Origin: Janibacter terrae NBRC 107853
GTDB lineage: Bacteria > Actinomycetota > Actinomycetes > Actinomycetales > Dermatophilaceae
Assembly (NCBI RefSeq): GCF_001591405.1
Contig: NZ_BCUV01000007.1
Span: 992,001-1,056,000, forward strand
DNA: 64,000 nt
Direction of reading: 5' to 3'
Position 1 is the first letter of the stretch. Each line of letters opens with the position of its first letter. The position numbers were made by a program, and so were the translations under genes. The notes beneath the pieces are model-generated. The model was not told the DNA's origin. It was given only the letters and a program-made list of their open reading frames with translations, and did no database searches. Positions 52,833 to 61,502 of this stretch are shown in pieces.

Positions 52833-53837
52833 GTGGAGGACGTGCACCCACAGCTCTCACTCCTCGACCTGGCCACCGTCGGCCGCAACCAGCCCGTGAG
52901 CGAGGCGCTCGCCGACACCGTCACCCTCGCGCAACGCGCGGACGAGCTCGGCGCCTTCGAGAGGTTGTGGTTCGCCGAGCACCACAACATGGGGCGCATC
53001 GCCTCCGCGGCGACCTCCGTGCTCATCGCCCACGTGGCCGCGCGCACCGAGCGCATCCGCGTCGGGTCCGGCGGCGTCATGCTGCCCAACCACTCGCCGC
53101 TCGTCATCGCGGAGCAGTTCGGCACCCTCGCCGAGCTCCACCCCGGCCGCATCGACCTCGGCCTCGGGCGGGCCCCCGGCACCGACGGCCAGACGATGCG
53201 CGCGCTGCGCACGGACCCGAGGGCGGCCGAGTCCTTCCCCCAGGACGTGCGCGAGCTGCAGGGCTACCTCGCCGACGAGTCCCTCGTCGAGGGCATCCAC
53301 GCCTACCCCGGGCGCGGCACCCGGGTGCCGCTGTACATCCTCGGGTCCTCGCTCTTCGGGGCCCAGCTCGCCGCCGCCTACGGCCTCCCGTACGCCTTCG
53401 CGAGCCACTTCGCGCCCGACGCCCTCGAGCAGGCGGTGCGGGTCTACCGCGAGCGGTTCACCCCGAGCGAGCAGCTGGCCGAGCCGCACGTCATCGCCGC
53501 GGCCAATGTCATCGCCGCCGACGACTCCGCGACGGCCCATGACGCGCGGCAGCGCGTGCTGCGCGCCCGGGTGCGGATGCTCGCCGGCCGGGTCGGCGGC
53601 GGCGACATCGACGACGCGATGGTCGACTCGCTCATGGACACCGCCATCGGGGCCCAGGCCCGGCACATGCTCACCCACACCATCGCCGGTGACGCGGCCG
53701 AGGTTGCCGCCGGCCTGCGCGACTTCGCCTCCCTCGCCGACGCCGACGAGCTGATCCTCACCAACCCGGCGCCCGAGCTGGACCTGCGGATCCGCACGCT
53801 CGAGATCCTCGCCGGGCTGCGCGAGGACGCGAGCTGA
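52833..53837 (+). CDS. LLM-class flavin-dependent oxidoreductase
   Basis: A protein of about 334 residues with a luciferase-like monooxygenase barrel. Features are [123 protein letters not shown]. These match the actinobacterial LLM group using FMNH2 or F420 (for example alkanal monooxygenase-like YvbT/MSMEG-type). Several GTG starts (52815, 52833, 52842) are in frame. 52833 is chosen because GGGAG (52819-52823) is about nine bases upstream. Substrate unknown. Confidence 0.87.
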   Translation: MEDVHPQLSLLDLATVGRNQPVSEALADTVTLAQRADELGAFERLWFAEHHNMGRIASAATSVLIAHVAARTERIRVGSGGVMLPNHSPLVIAEQFGTLAELHPGRIDLGLGRAPGTDGQTMRALRTDPRAAESFPQDVRELQGYLADESLVEGIHAYPGRGTRVPLYILGSSLFGAQLAAAYGLPYAFASHFAPDALEQAVRVYRERFTPSEQLAEPHVIAAANVIAADDSATAHDARQRVLRARVRMLAGRVGGGDIDDAMVDSLMDTAIGAQARHMLTHTIAGDAAEVAAGLRDFASLADADELILTNPAPELDLRIRTLEILAGLREDAS

Positions 53838-53849
53838 CCTCCCTTCGCC

Positions 53850-53873
53850 GGCAGTGATGTCGTCGACACTGCC
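53850..53873 (+). terminator. possible hairpin terminator after the LLM gene
   Basis: GGCAGTG (53850-53856) pairs with CACTGCC (53867-53873) across a 10-base loop, 13 bases after the stop. The 11-mer CGTCGACACTG is repeated directly at 53861 and 53876. The remaining sequence to 54291 is noncoding leader/promoter with a second, longer hairpin at 54050-54097; no gene is supported in it. Confidence 0.4.
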
Positions 53874-54049
53874 TTCGTCGACACTGACGAAACCCTGACG
53901 TCCCGGGGGTGGAGTCGTGGGGCGGGCGCCACCTAGCGTGGACGTCAGGAGCCCCGGCTCCCGCTGGACGTGGCCGAGTCCGATCATGAGGGGATCGCTC
54001 GGTCCCGGTCGTCGAACCGCTCCCCCCGGTTCGTGACCACCCTGGGAAG

Positions 54050-54097
54050 GGACACCCCCCTTCGCGCCACTCCTCCCCCGGCGCGGAGGGGGTGTCC
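54050..54097. terminator. long imperfect hairpin upstream of the protease gene
   Basis: Arms 54050-54068 (GGACACCCCCCTTCGCGCC) and 54080-54097 (GGCGCGGAGGGGGTGTCC) pair almost fully across an 11-base loop, within the 454-base gap 53838-54291. One arm carries the CCCTTCG word. It may end upstream transcription or shape the leader of the protease message. The gap also holds a run CGTCATGACC-like region with no clear consensus promoter. Confidence 0.5.
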
Positions 54098-54291
54098 TGC
54101 GTCCGGGGGCAGTGCCTCGCCGCGCTCCCACGGCCGGAGGTCGACGGGCTGGCAGGGCGCTGACCAAAGAAGAGGCCGATGCCTCCCGAACCCTGACGAG
54201 ATCCCGGCCGAGCGGGCCGCTCCACGGTCATACATTCCCTTCACCCGGTCGGCGCGACCGCGTCACGGGACCTCATCGAAGGGTGAATCGC

Positions 54292-55089
54292 ATGAAGCGT
54301 GCCGCAACCGTCCTGGCGCTCGCCGCCACCGTCTCCTTCGGCGCCTCGAGCGTCGGCCACGCCGCGGGGACCGCTGACGACCCGAGCTACACCGACTTCC
54401 GGTCGCAGACTGTCCAGGACACCGACAAGCAGTACATCGTCAACGGGGACATCCCCCTGTCCGGCGAGAAGCAGCTGCGCGAGTTCTACGACGAGCTGGT
54501 CAACCCCGGCAACGACTCCGCCCTGATCGTCAACACGGTTTACGGCAAGGACGACGTGTGGAGCGCCACGCAGGCCAAGAACCTCACCTACTGCGTGAGC
54601 ACCAGGTTCGGCACCGACCACGCCAGGGTCGTGCAGGCCATGCAGGACGGCGGCAACCAGTGGGAGGCCGCGAGCTCCGGCGTCGACTTCACCTACGTCT
54701 CGTCGCAGGACGGCAAGTGCACCACCCGCAACAACAACATCGTCTTCTCCGTGGAGCCGACCAACACGACGAGCTACATCGCCCGTGCCTTCTTCCCCAG
54801 CACACCCAAGCGCAGCCGCAACGTCCTCGTCAGCACGAGCCAGCTCTTCACCGCCGGCTCGTGGACGCCCTCCAACATCATGGCCCACGAGCTGGGCCAC
54901 GCCCTCGGCTTCCGCCACGAGCACACCCGCCCCGAGGCCGGCACCTGCTTCGAGGACAACAGCTGGCGCCCGCTGACCCCGTACGACTCGGCGTCGATCA
55001 TGCACTACCCGCAGTGCAACGGCTCGAGCGACGACCTGAGCATGACCGCGGCGGATCGCGAGGGCATCCGCTCGGTCTACGGTTCCTGA
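54292..55089 (+). CDS. secreted astacin-like metzincin protease
   Basis: A 265-residue precursor with a signal peptide ending near residue 24 (VGHAAG). The catalytic domain (about 90-265) has the zinc motif HELGHALGFRHEHTR (H199, E200, H203, H209), the extended HExxHxxGxxHE pattern of the astacin type, and the Met-turn SIMHYP (M237). Cysteines (101, 143, 219, 242) could form disulfides. Propeptide-like residues 25-85 precede it. It would act outside the cell on proteins. ATG 54292 follows CGAAGGGTGAATCGC, where AAGGG serves as Shine-Dalgarno. A perfect-stem terminator follows the stop. Confidence 0.87.
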   Translation: MKRAATVLALAATVSFGASSVGHAAGTADDPSYTDFRSQTVQDTDKQYIVNGDIPLSGEKQLREFYDELVNPGNDSALIVNTVYGKDDVWSATQAKNLTYCVSTRFGTDHARVVQAMQDGGNQWEAASSGVDFTYVSSQDGKCTTRNNNIVFSVEPTNTTSYIARAFFPSTPKRSRNVLVSTSQLFTAGSWTPSNIMAHELGHALGFRHEHTRPEAGTCFEDNSWRPLTPYDSASIMHYPQCNGSSDDLSMTAADREGIRSVYGS

Positions 55090-55116
55090 GCCCCGGCCCA
55101 GGACCACGCAGGGAGG

Positions 55117-55165
55117 GGCACGCCCTTCGTCCCGGACTCCTCCGCCGGTGACGAAGGGCGTGTCC
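55117..55165 (+). terminator. strong hairpin terminator containing the CGAAGGG word
   Basis: GGCACGCCCTTCGTC (55117-55131) and GACGAAGGGCGTGTCC (55150-55165) form a near-perfect 13-15 bp stem with an 18-base loop, 28 bases after the protease stop. The word CGAAGGG and its complement make up the stem. Confidence 0.7.
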
Positions 55166-55306
55166 CGCGTCCGGTCGCTGCGCCCGGGAGGTCGGACGTC
55201 GGATGAGGAGATCCTCATGTCCGTCTCATCGAGAGCTCATCGACACTCCGTAGCTTCCTCGGTGAGGCGCGCCGCTGGGGCGGGCCACGTCGAAAGGCAC
55301 GCCACC

Positions 55307-55813
55307 ATGAAGCGTCTTCTCTCCTCCGTCGCCGTGAGCGGTCTGATCCTCACCGCCGCCGCAGCCGTGGCCCCCGGCGCCTCCGCCGACGAACGGGTCT
55401 GCCGCGGCTACATCGGCAAGGTCGTCGTCGACGACATCTTGGTCCCGCGGGGCGCGACGTGCTCGATGTACGGCACCCGGGTCAAGGGCAACATCAAGGT
55501 CGACTCCGGCGCCCTCCTCAAGGCCAACAAGCTGAGCGTCGACGGCAACATCCAGACCCAGGGCCACAGGTCCATCGCCATCAGCGGTGTGCGGATCGAC
55601 GGCAACATCCAGGTCGAGGCGGGCGGCGGCGCGAGCATCCGCACCAACTACGTCGACGGTGACATCCAGGTCTTCAGCAACCGCAGCGGGTCGAAGAACA
55701 TCTACGACAACCGGGTCGCCGGCAACCTCCAGTGCAAGAGCAACTACCCGGCGCCCAAGGGTGCTCGCAACAAGGTGCAGGGCAACAAGGAAGGCCAGTG
55801 CCGCCGCTTCTGA
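55307..55813 (+). CDS. secreted beta-helix-like protein of unknown function
   Basis: A 168-residue precursor with a clear signal peptide (MKRLLSSVAVSGLILTAAAAVAPGASA, cleavage near residue 27). The mature part has at least five imperfect repeats of about 22-24 residues around VKGNIKV, VDGNIQT, IDGNIQV, VDGDIQV and VAGNLQC. That is the pattern of a parallel beta-helix and resembles the bactofilin core, but here it is exported. Cysteines near both ends (in VCRGYI and LQCKSN/GQCRRF) could close the helix. No catalytic residues are evident. ATG 55307 follows GAAAGG. Possibly a surface or matrix protein; function unknown. Confidence 0.65.
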   Translation: MKRLLSSVAVSGLILTAAAAVAPGASADERVCRGYIGKVVVDDILVPRGATCSMYGTRVKGNIKVDSGALLKANKLSVDGNIQTQGHRSIAISGVRIDGNIQVEAGGGASIRTNYVDGDIQVFSNRSGSKNIYDNRVAGNLQCKSNYPAPKGARNKVQGNKEGQCRRF

Positions 55814-55839
55814 CCCCGGACGGCGGGCACACTGGCCGG

Positions 55840-56334
55840 ATGGACGACATCGAAGCCTTCTGGCAGCGGGCGCAGCAGCACGCCGACCTCGCGCAGGTCA
55901 GCTCGTACACCGGGGTGAACCCGCTGGCGGTGCTGCGCCCGCCGGCCTGGGGCTTCGGCGCCACGCCCGAGCAGGCGGACGAGCTGCTCGGGCTCGTGCT
56001 CGCGGGCACCAAGACCGCGACCGCGTCGGCGCTGTGGGACTACGAGGCCGAAGGGGAGGACCTCCCCGAGGAGGGGACGCTCGGCATCGTCGTCGACGGG
56101 TCGGGCACACCGCGGGCCCTCGTCGTGACGACCCGGGTGCGGGTCGTCCCCTTCGACGAGGTGGACGCCGAGCACGCCCGCGCGGAGGGGGAGGGCGACC
56201 TCTCCCTGGAGCACTGGCGGGCGGTGCACCAGGACTTCTTCGCGCGGCACGCGAGCCACGACCGCGGCTTCGCCCCGGACATGCCGGTGGTGCTGGAGGA
56301 GCTGCGGGTGCTGCACGCCGAGCCGGCGCGGTAG
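55840..56334 (+). CDS. ASCH-domain protein
   Basis: A 164-residue protein with an ASCH domain (PUA-like fold): AFWQRAQQHADLAQVSSYTG, WGFGATPEQADELLGLVLAGTKTATASALWDYEAEGEDLPEEGTLGIVVDGSGTPRALVVTTRVRVVPFDEVDAEHARAEGEGDLSLEHWRAVHQDFF. ASCH proteins are linked to RNA handling; some (YqfB) hydrolyse N4-acetylcytidine. The Lys in GTKTAT and Glu in EGD are in the places of the YqfB active site, so that activity is possible. Convergent with recD; ATG 55840 is preferred over longer frames. Confidence 0.88.
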   Translation: MDDIEAFWQRAQQHADLAQVSSYTGVNPLAVLRPPAWGFGATPEQADELLGLVLAGTKTATASALWDYEAEGEDLPEEGTLGIVVDGSGTPRALVVTTRVRVVPFDEVDAEHARAEGEGDLSLEHWRAVHQDFFARHASHDRGFAPDMPVVLEELRVLHAEPAR

Positions 56335-56361
56335 TCGCAGGAAGAGCTCCTGCTCAGCGGG

Positions 56362-58137
56362 TCAGACGCGGTGGCGCAGACCGGTGGCCCGCTGGGTCGG
56401 CCGTCGGACCGCGGCGCGGATCGCGGCCTCGGAGCCGACGAGCGTCACGGACTCCTGCGCGCGGGTGATCGCGGTGTAGAGCAGCTCGCGGGTGAGCAGG
56501 CGCGAGTCCTCGTCGGGCAGGACGACCGTGATGGCGCGGGCCTGGCTGCCCTGGCTCTTGTGGATCGTCAGCGCGTGCGCGGTCTCGACCTCGCCGAGGG
56601 TGCTCGCGGGGTGGACGACGGGCGTACCCGGCTCGCCGAAGACCCCCACGACCCGGTGATCGGCGCGCAGCGACATGACGCCGGTGTCGCCGTTGTACAG
56701 CCCGAGGCCGCGGTCGTTGGTCGTGACGAGCAGGGGACGCCCGACGACCTGGCGGCCCGAGTAGTCGGTCGCCTCGCCGAGCCAGCGCTCGACGCGGTCG
56801 TTCCACGGCCCGACGCCCCACGGGCCGTCACGGTGCGCGCACAGCAGCCGGTGCTCGGCGACCTGGCGCAGGGCGCCCGCGTGGTCGCCCGCGAGCGCGA
56901 GCTCGCGCAGCCGCAGGGCGTGGGCGAGCAGACGTGGCCGCAGCGCCGCGTCGGCACCGAGCACGTCGTCGACGGGCAGGTGCTCGACCGGTCCACCGGG
57001 GACGGCCGTGGCGAGCAGCTCGACGACCCGGTCGTCGTCGCCCACCCGCACCGCCTCGGCGAGGGCACCGATCTCCCGGCCGAAACGGTGCGACGTGCTC
57101 AGCCGCGACACCGGACCGTCCTCGCGGCCCGCGTACCCGGCGACGAGGTCCGCGAGGACCGCGCCGGCCTCCACGGACGCCAGCTGGTCGGGGTCGCCGA
57201 CCAGCAGCAGCCGGCTGCCCGGGCGCAGGGCCTCGAGCAGGCGCGCGGTGAGGGTGAGCGACAGCATGGACGCCTCGTCGACGACGACCACGTCGTGCGG
57301 AAGGGGGTTGCCCCGGTCCCGTCTGAACCGGTTGCCGCTGTCGGGGCGCCAGCCGAGCAGACGGTGCACGGTGACGGCCTCGATGTCGGTGCCGAGCCGC
57401 TCCCGGTCGACCGCGGGCAGGTCGCCGAGGGCCCCGAGCACCGACTCGCGCAGGCGGGCAGCGGCCTTGCCGGTCGGCGCGGCGAGGGCGATGCGCGGGC
57501 GGTGGCCACTCGCTTCGGCCTGCTCGAGCAGGAGTGTCAGCAGCCCGGCGACGGTCGAGGTCTTGCCCGTCCCCGGGCCGCCGGCCAGCACCGTGGTCAG
57601 TCGGTGGGCGGCCGCGTGCACGGCCGCGCGCTGCTCGGCCCACGTCTGCCCGGGGAAGACGCGCGCCAGGCCGGCCTCGAGCACGGGCTCGTCGACCGCA
57701 GGAGGCGCGGCGGCCGCCCGCCGGGCGAGGTCCGCGGCGACCTGGACCTCTTCGCGGTGGTAGCGGTCGAGGTAGACCAGGCCGTGCTCGACGCGCAGCA
57801 CCCCGGCGGTGGCGAGCGCGCTCGTGCGGACGCTCTCGAGCCACTCCTGCGGCGCCGGCAGCGGGGTCGAGGTGGGCGGGTCCACCTGGTCCACGGGCTC
57901 GAGCAGCGCGCGCGCGTGCTCGAGGTCCAGGCTGGTGGAGCCCTCGCGGGCGGCGCGCACGACGAGCGCGAGCGTCAGCCGGGCGAGCGGGTCGCTCTCC
58001 TCGACGAGCTCGGTGAGCCGCACGGCGACGTGGACGTCGGCCGCCTCGATGACCCCCGCGGCGTTGAGGTCGGCGAGGTCACCCGTCGCGGCGAGTGCGA
58101 GCCGGCGGTCGTACGGGTCGGTGGCCACGGTGGTCAT
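56362..58137 (-). CDS. recD: RecD, exodeoxyribonuclease V alpha subunit
   Basis: A 591-residue superfamily 1B helicase, the 5'-3' motor of RecBCD. Walker A is AGGPGTGKTST (near residue 185), VDEASML is motif II, LVGDPDQLASVEAGAVLADL is motif III, and HALTIHKSQGSQ plus LYTAITRAQESVTLVG are the C-terminal motifs V-VI. The 160-residue N-terminal domain contacts RecC. The ATG overlaps the recB stop by 4 bases, completing a tightly coupled recC-recB-recD operon. Length is typical of actinobacterial RecD. Confidence 0.95.
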   Translation of the reverse strand: MTTVATDPYDRRLALAATGDLADLNAAGVIEAADVHVAVRLTELVEESDPLARLTLALVVRAAREGSTSLDLEHARALLEPVDQVDPPTSTPLPAPQEWLESVRTSALATAGVLRVEHGLVYLDRYHREEVQVAADLARRAAAAPPAVDEPVLEAGLARVFPGQTWAEQRAAVHAAAHRLTTVLAGGPGTGKTSTVAGLLTLLLEQAEASGHRPRIALAAPTGKAAARLRESVLGALGDLPAVDRERLGTDIEAVTVHRLLGWRPDSGNRFRRDRGNPLPHDVVVVDEASMLSLTLTARLLEALRPGSRLLLVGDPDQLASVEAGAVLADLVAGYAGREDGPVSRLSTSHRFGREIGALAEAVRVGDDDRVVELLATAVPGGPVEHLPVDDVLGADAALRPRLLAHALRLRELALAGDHAGALRQVAEHRLLCAHRDGPWGVGPWNDRVERWLGEATDYSGRQVVGRPLLVTTNDRGLGLYNGDTGVMSLRADHRVVGVFGEPGTPVVHPASTLGEVETAHALTIHKSQGSQARAITVVLPDEDSRLLTRELLYTAITRAQESVTLVGSEAAIRAAVRRPTQRATGLRHRV

Positions 58138-61100
58138 GCGGCTCCCTTCGTGCCGGGGCGGCGCCCGTCGAGCAGGTCGGACACGCCCTCGATGAGCGCG
58201 ATGGGCGGCTGCCAGGAGAAGACCCCGGTCGGGTGCCCGTCGACGACGGGCGTCTCGGGGCCTGCCATCCCGCGCAGGTAGAGGTAGAGCACGCCGCCGA
58301 AGTGCTCGTGCGGGTCGTACCCCGGCTGCCGCCACCGCAGGAACCGGTGCAGCACGACCCCGTAGAGGATCGCCTGGAGCGGGTAGGAGGAGTGGTTCAT
58401 CGCCGCGCGCAGGGCGTCTGGCCCGTAGTGCTCGGTCGTCAGCGGGGTGTCGACGGGGCCCAGCCAGTTGGTCTTGTAGTCGACGACGAGGTGCCGTCCG
58501 CCGACTCGCAGGACGATGTCGACGGAGCCGGTGAGGTACCCGCGCAGCGCCTGGTCGCCGAGCACCGGGTCGTCGAGGACGTCGGCGAAGGGCAGCACCG
58601 GGTCGTCGGCCGGCAGGTGCTCGCGCATGAGCTCGGCCAGGTCGCCGAGCACCGCGGCGCTGCCGGCTGCTGCGTCCCCGCCGCCCAGCGGCAGCTCGAA
58701 GTCCATCTCGCACAGCCGGTCCCGCGACCCGACGTCCCGCAGCGTCGTGCCCGGGGCGATTGGCCCGAGCGGGCTGTCGATGACCCGGACCAGCGCCTCG
58801 GCGAGGCCGTCGCGGTCGAGGTCGGGCACGGGCCAGCGCACGACCTGCTCCTCGACGTGCGTGCGCAGCTCGACGAGCAGGTCGTCCGCCTGAGCGTCGG
58901 CCTCCTCGAGCACGGCGTGCACGAGGGAGCCGAAGCCCGCGCCCACCGGCAGCTCGGCCATGGGCGACGGGAGGTGACCCGCACCCGGTCCGGAGCCCGC
59001 CACGACGGGCAGCGGGGTACTCCCTTCGTCGTCCTGGTGCCCGACGTCCTCGGCCTCGCTCGCCACGAGCTCCTCGGTCGCGGGGCGGTGCGCCTCGTCG
59101 AGGGGACGGGTGAGCGCGGTGTACGAGGTGCGTCGCCACTCCTCGTCGATCGTGCGGGTGAACTCCCGCACCGAGAGGTCGCCGACCGGCGCGGGCCGGG
59201 CCACGGTCTCGGCGACGGGCCGGGCCTCGACGACCTCGACCCGCAGACCCCCGCGGGCCTCCCAGGCCTCGACCTGGCTGCGCAGGTGCTCGTCCCCGGG
59301 GACGGGGTGCGTCACGGGGACCGGCCCCTCGCCTGCGCTGCGCCCGAGGAGCATCCGGTGCAGGGGGGACGGCGCGGTGTTGCGGGCGGAGGGGAACCAC
59401 CAGGCGACGACCTGGCTCTGGGCGCGGGTCATCGCGACGTAGAGCAGGCGCAGCGACTCGCCGCTCTCCTCCGCGGCGGCCCGGTCGAGGCGCTCGCGGC
59501 GGCCCTCGTCGGAGGTGATGCCGATGTCGAGCGCGCGGGTGCGGTCCTCGCGGTGGAAGTGCAGCACGTCGGGCGTGGGCAGCCACCGGTCGGCGAGGAA
59601 GGGCAGCATGACGATCGGGTACTGCAGCCCCTTGCTCGCGTGGATCGTCGCCAGGTGCACCGCGTCGGCGTCGCTGTCGAGTCGGCGGGCGCGCTCCTCC
59701 TTGCGGGCGGCGGCGATGCGTTCGCGCAGCCACGCGGTGAGGGAGGCGAGCCCCTCACCCTCGGTGACGACGCGCTGGTGCAGGGTCTCGCCGACGTGTC
59801 GCAGGTCGGTGAGGAGACGCTCGCCGTCGGTGCGGCGCAGCACCCGCGCGTCGAGCCCGTCGGCGGAGGCGGCGGCGAGCACGGCGGCGACGCCTCGGCG
59901 ACCGAGCAGCGCGGCCCAGGTCCGCAGCCGGTGGGCGACCTCCTCGGTGAGGTCGTCGCCCTGCTCGTCGAGGTCGGTCGCGCTCGCCCCGACGAAGGGG
60001 GTCAGCGCCGCCGCGCGCACCCGCTCGGTGCGGTGCGTCAGCTCCATCGCCTCGAGCAGGGTGAGCCAGTGCGCGGCGGCGGGGGAGTCGTAGATGCTGT
60101 CGCTGGAGACGATGACCGAGCGCAGGCCCACCTCGGTGAGGGCGCTGCGCACCTCGTCGAGCTGCTTGCGGGTGTGGGCGAGGACCGCGACGTCACCGGC
60201 GCGCAGCGGTTTCCCCACGAAGGTCGTGCCCCGCGCCAGCAGCCGGGTGATCTCGGCGGCGCAGTCGCGCGCGACGAGCGGTCGCACCGCGGCGATGGCC
60301 ACGGACCGCTCGCCGGGCGGCTGCACGAGCTCGGTCGGCACGACCCGCAGGCGCACCGGGTCGAGGAGGCCGTCCGGTGCGACGCCGCCGGAGGTCCCGA
60401 GACGGGACCCCTGCGTGGCCGCGCTCACCGGGTGGACGACGATCTGCGGGTCGCCGAGCTGGGCACCTCCGAGCAGCACCCCGAGGCTGCGCACGAGCGG
60501 GCCGTCGGAGCGGTGGTTGACGTCGAGGGTGTGCCGGGTCGTCGCGGTGGCGGAGGCGGCGAGGTAGGTGTCGACGTCGCCGCCGCGGAACCCGTAGATC
60601 GCCTGCTTGGGGTCGCCGATGAGCACGAGCGTGCTGTGCCCGGAGAAGGCCCGGTCGAGCACCTGCCACTGCACCGGGTCGGTGTCCTGGAACTCGTCGA
60701 CCAGCACGACGCGCCACCGGTGCCGCATCCGCTCGCGGGCCGGCGAGTCCTCGTCCTCGAGGGCGTCGGCGAGATGGGAGAGCAGGTCGTCGTAGCCGAG
60801 CACCCCGAGCCGCCGCTTGCGCCGGTCCATCTCACGTCGCACGAGGTGCGCGAAGCGCAGGGCCCGCGCGTCGGCGCCCTGCCCCTCGAGCTCGCCGGGG
60901 TCGAGCACGGCATGCGGGTTCTCGGTGACGGCGCGGGCGATCTCGCCGGCGCGCTGCCGGCTGAAGGCCGGCTCGCCGCCGCCCGCGAAGCCGCGCACGT
61001 AGAGGTCGTCGACGACCTCCTCGCGCAGGTCCGACAGGTCGTCGACGAGGCGCGCGTGGGCGTCGGAGTCGCCCGCGACACCCAGGCTGCGCAGCACGAT

Positions 61101-61502
61101 CTGGCAGAACTGGTGGGTCGTCGCGATCGTCGCGGCGTCGAAGTGGGTCAGCGCGTCACGCAGTCGCCGCGCCCGCTCGGCGACCTCGTGCTCGGACCCG
61201 GTCCGCAGCAGCGCGACGACCGGGTCCTCGCTCGCGATCCTCGGGTCGGCGACGTGCCGGTGGACGTGTCGGAGGTGCTCGCGGACGCGCTCGCGCATCT
61301 CCCGGGAGGCCGCGCGGCCGAAGGTGATGACGAGCATGTCCTCGAGCCGCACCTGCCCCTCGGCGACGTATCGGGAGACAAGAGCGCCGATCGTCCACGT
61401 CTTGCCGGTGCCGGCGCTCGCCTCCAGCAGGACCGTGCCCGTCGGCAGGTCCGCCGTGATGTCGAAGGGGGTCAGCGTGCTCATGCCCGTCACCTCGGTC
61501 AT
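58134..61502 (-). CDS. recB: RecB, exodeoxyribonuclease V beta subunit
   Basis: A 1,122-residue UvrD-like 3'-5' helicase fused to a nuclease domain. Walker A is ASAGTGKT at about 28-35, motif II is LVDEFQDTDPVQW, IGDPKQAIYGFRGGD is motif III, ATIHASKGLQYP and LLYVAMTRAQSQVV are motifs V-VI. The C-terminal RecB-type nuclease has GSVDIVLRVGGRHLVVDYKTNW (D...DYK). All catalytic residues look intact, so the complex should resect breaks and load RecA after Chi. ATG 61502 overlaps the recC stop (ATGA); MST... at 61484 is a weaker alternative. Confidence 0.96.
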   Translation of the reverse strand: MTEVTGMSTLTPFDITADLPTGTVLLEASAGTGKTWTIGALVSRYVAEGQVRLEDMLVITFGRAASREMRERVREHLRHVHRHVADPRIASEDPVVALLRTGSEHEVAERARRLRDALTHFDAATIATTHQFCQIVLRSLGVAGDSDAHARLVDDLSDLREEVVDDLYVRGFAGGGEPAFSRQRAGEIARAVTENPHAVLDPGELEGQGADARALRFAHLVRREMDRRKRRLGVLGYDDLLSHLADALEDEDSPARERMRHRWRVVLVDEFQDTDPVQWQVLDRAFSGHSTLVLIGDPKQAIYGFRGGDVDTYLAASATATTRHTLDVNHRSDGPLVRSLGVLLGGAQLGDPQIVVHPVSAATQGSRLGTSGGVAPDGLLDPVRLRVVPTELVQPPGERSVAIAAVRPLVARDCAAEITRLLARGTTFVGKPLRAGDVAVLAHTRKQLDEVRSALTEVGLRSVIVSSDSIYDSPAAAHWLTLLEAMELTHRTERVRAAALTPFVGASATDLDEQGDDLTEEVAHRLRTWAALLGRRGVAAVLAAASADGLDARVLRRTDGERLLTDLRHVGETLHQRVVTEGEGLASLTAWLRERIAAARKEERARRLDSDADAVHLATIHASKGLQYPIVMLPFLADRWLPTPDVLHFHREDRTRALDIGITSDEGRRERLDRAAAEESGESLRLLYVAMTRAQSQVVAWWFPSARNTAPSPLHRMLLGRSAGEGPVPVTHPVPGDEHLRSQVEAWEARGGLRVEVVEARPVAETVARPAPVGDLSVREFTRTIDEEWRRTSYTALTRPLDEAHRPATEELVASEAEDVGHQDDEGSTPLPVVAGSGPGAGHLPSPMAELPVGAGFGSLVHAVLEEADAQADDLLVELRTHVEEQVVRWPVPDLDRDGLAEALVRVIDSPLGPIAPGTTLRDVGSRDRLCEMDFELPLGGGDAAAGSAAVLGDLAELMREHLPADDPVLPFADVLDDPVLGDQALRGYLTGSVDIVLRVGGRHLVVDYKTNWLGPVDTPLTTEHYGPDALRAAMNHSSYPLQAILYGVVLHRFLRWRQPGYDPHEHFGGVLYLYLRGMAGPETPVVDGHPTGVFSWQPPIALIEGVSDLLDGRRPGTKGAA

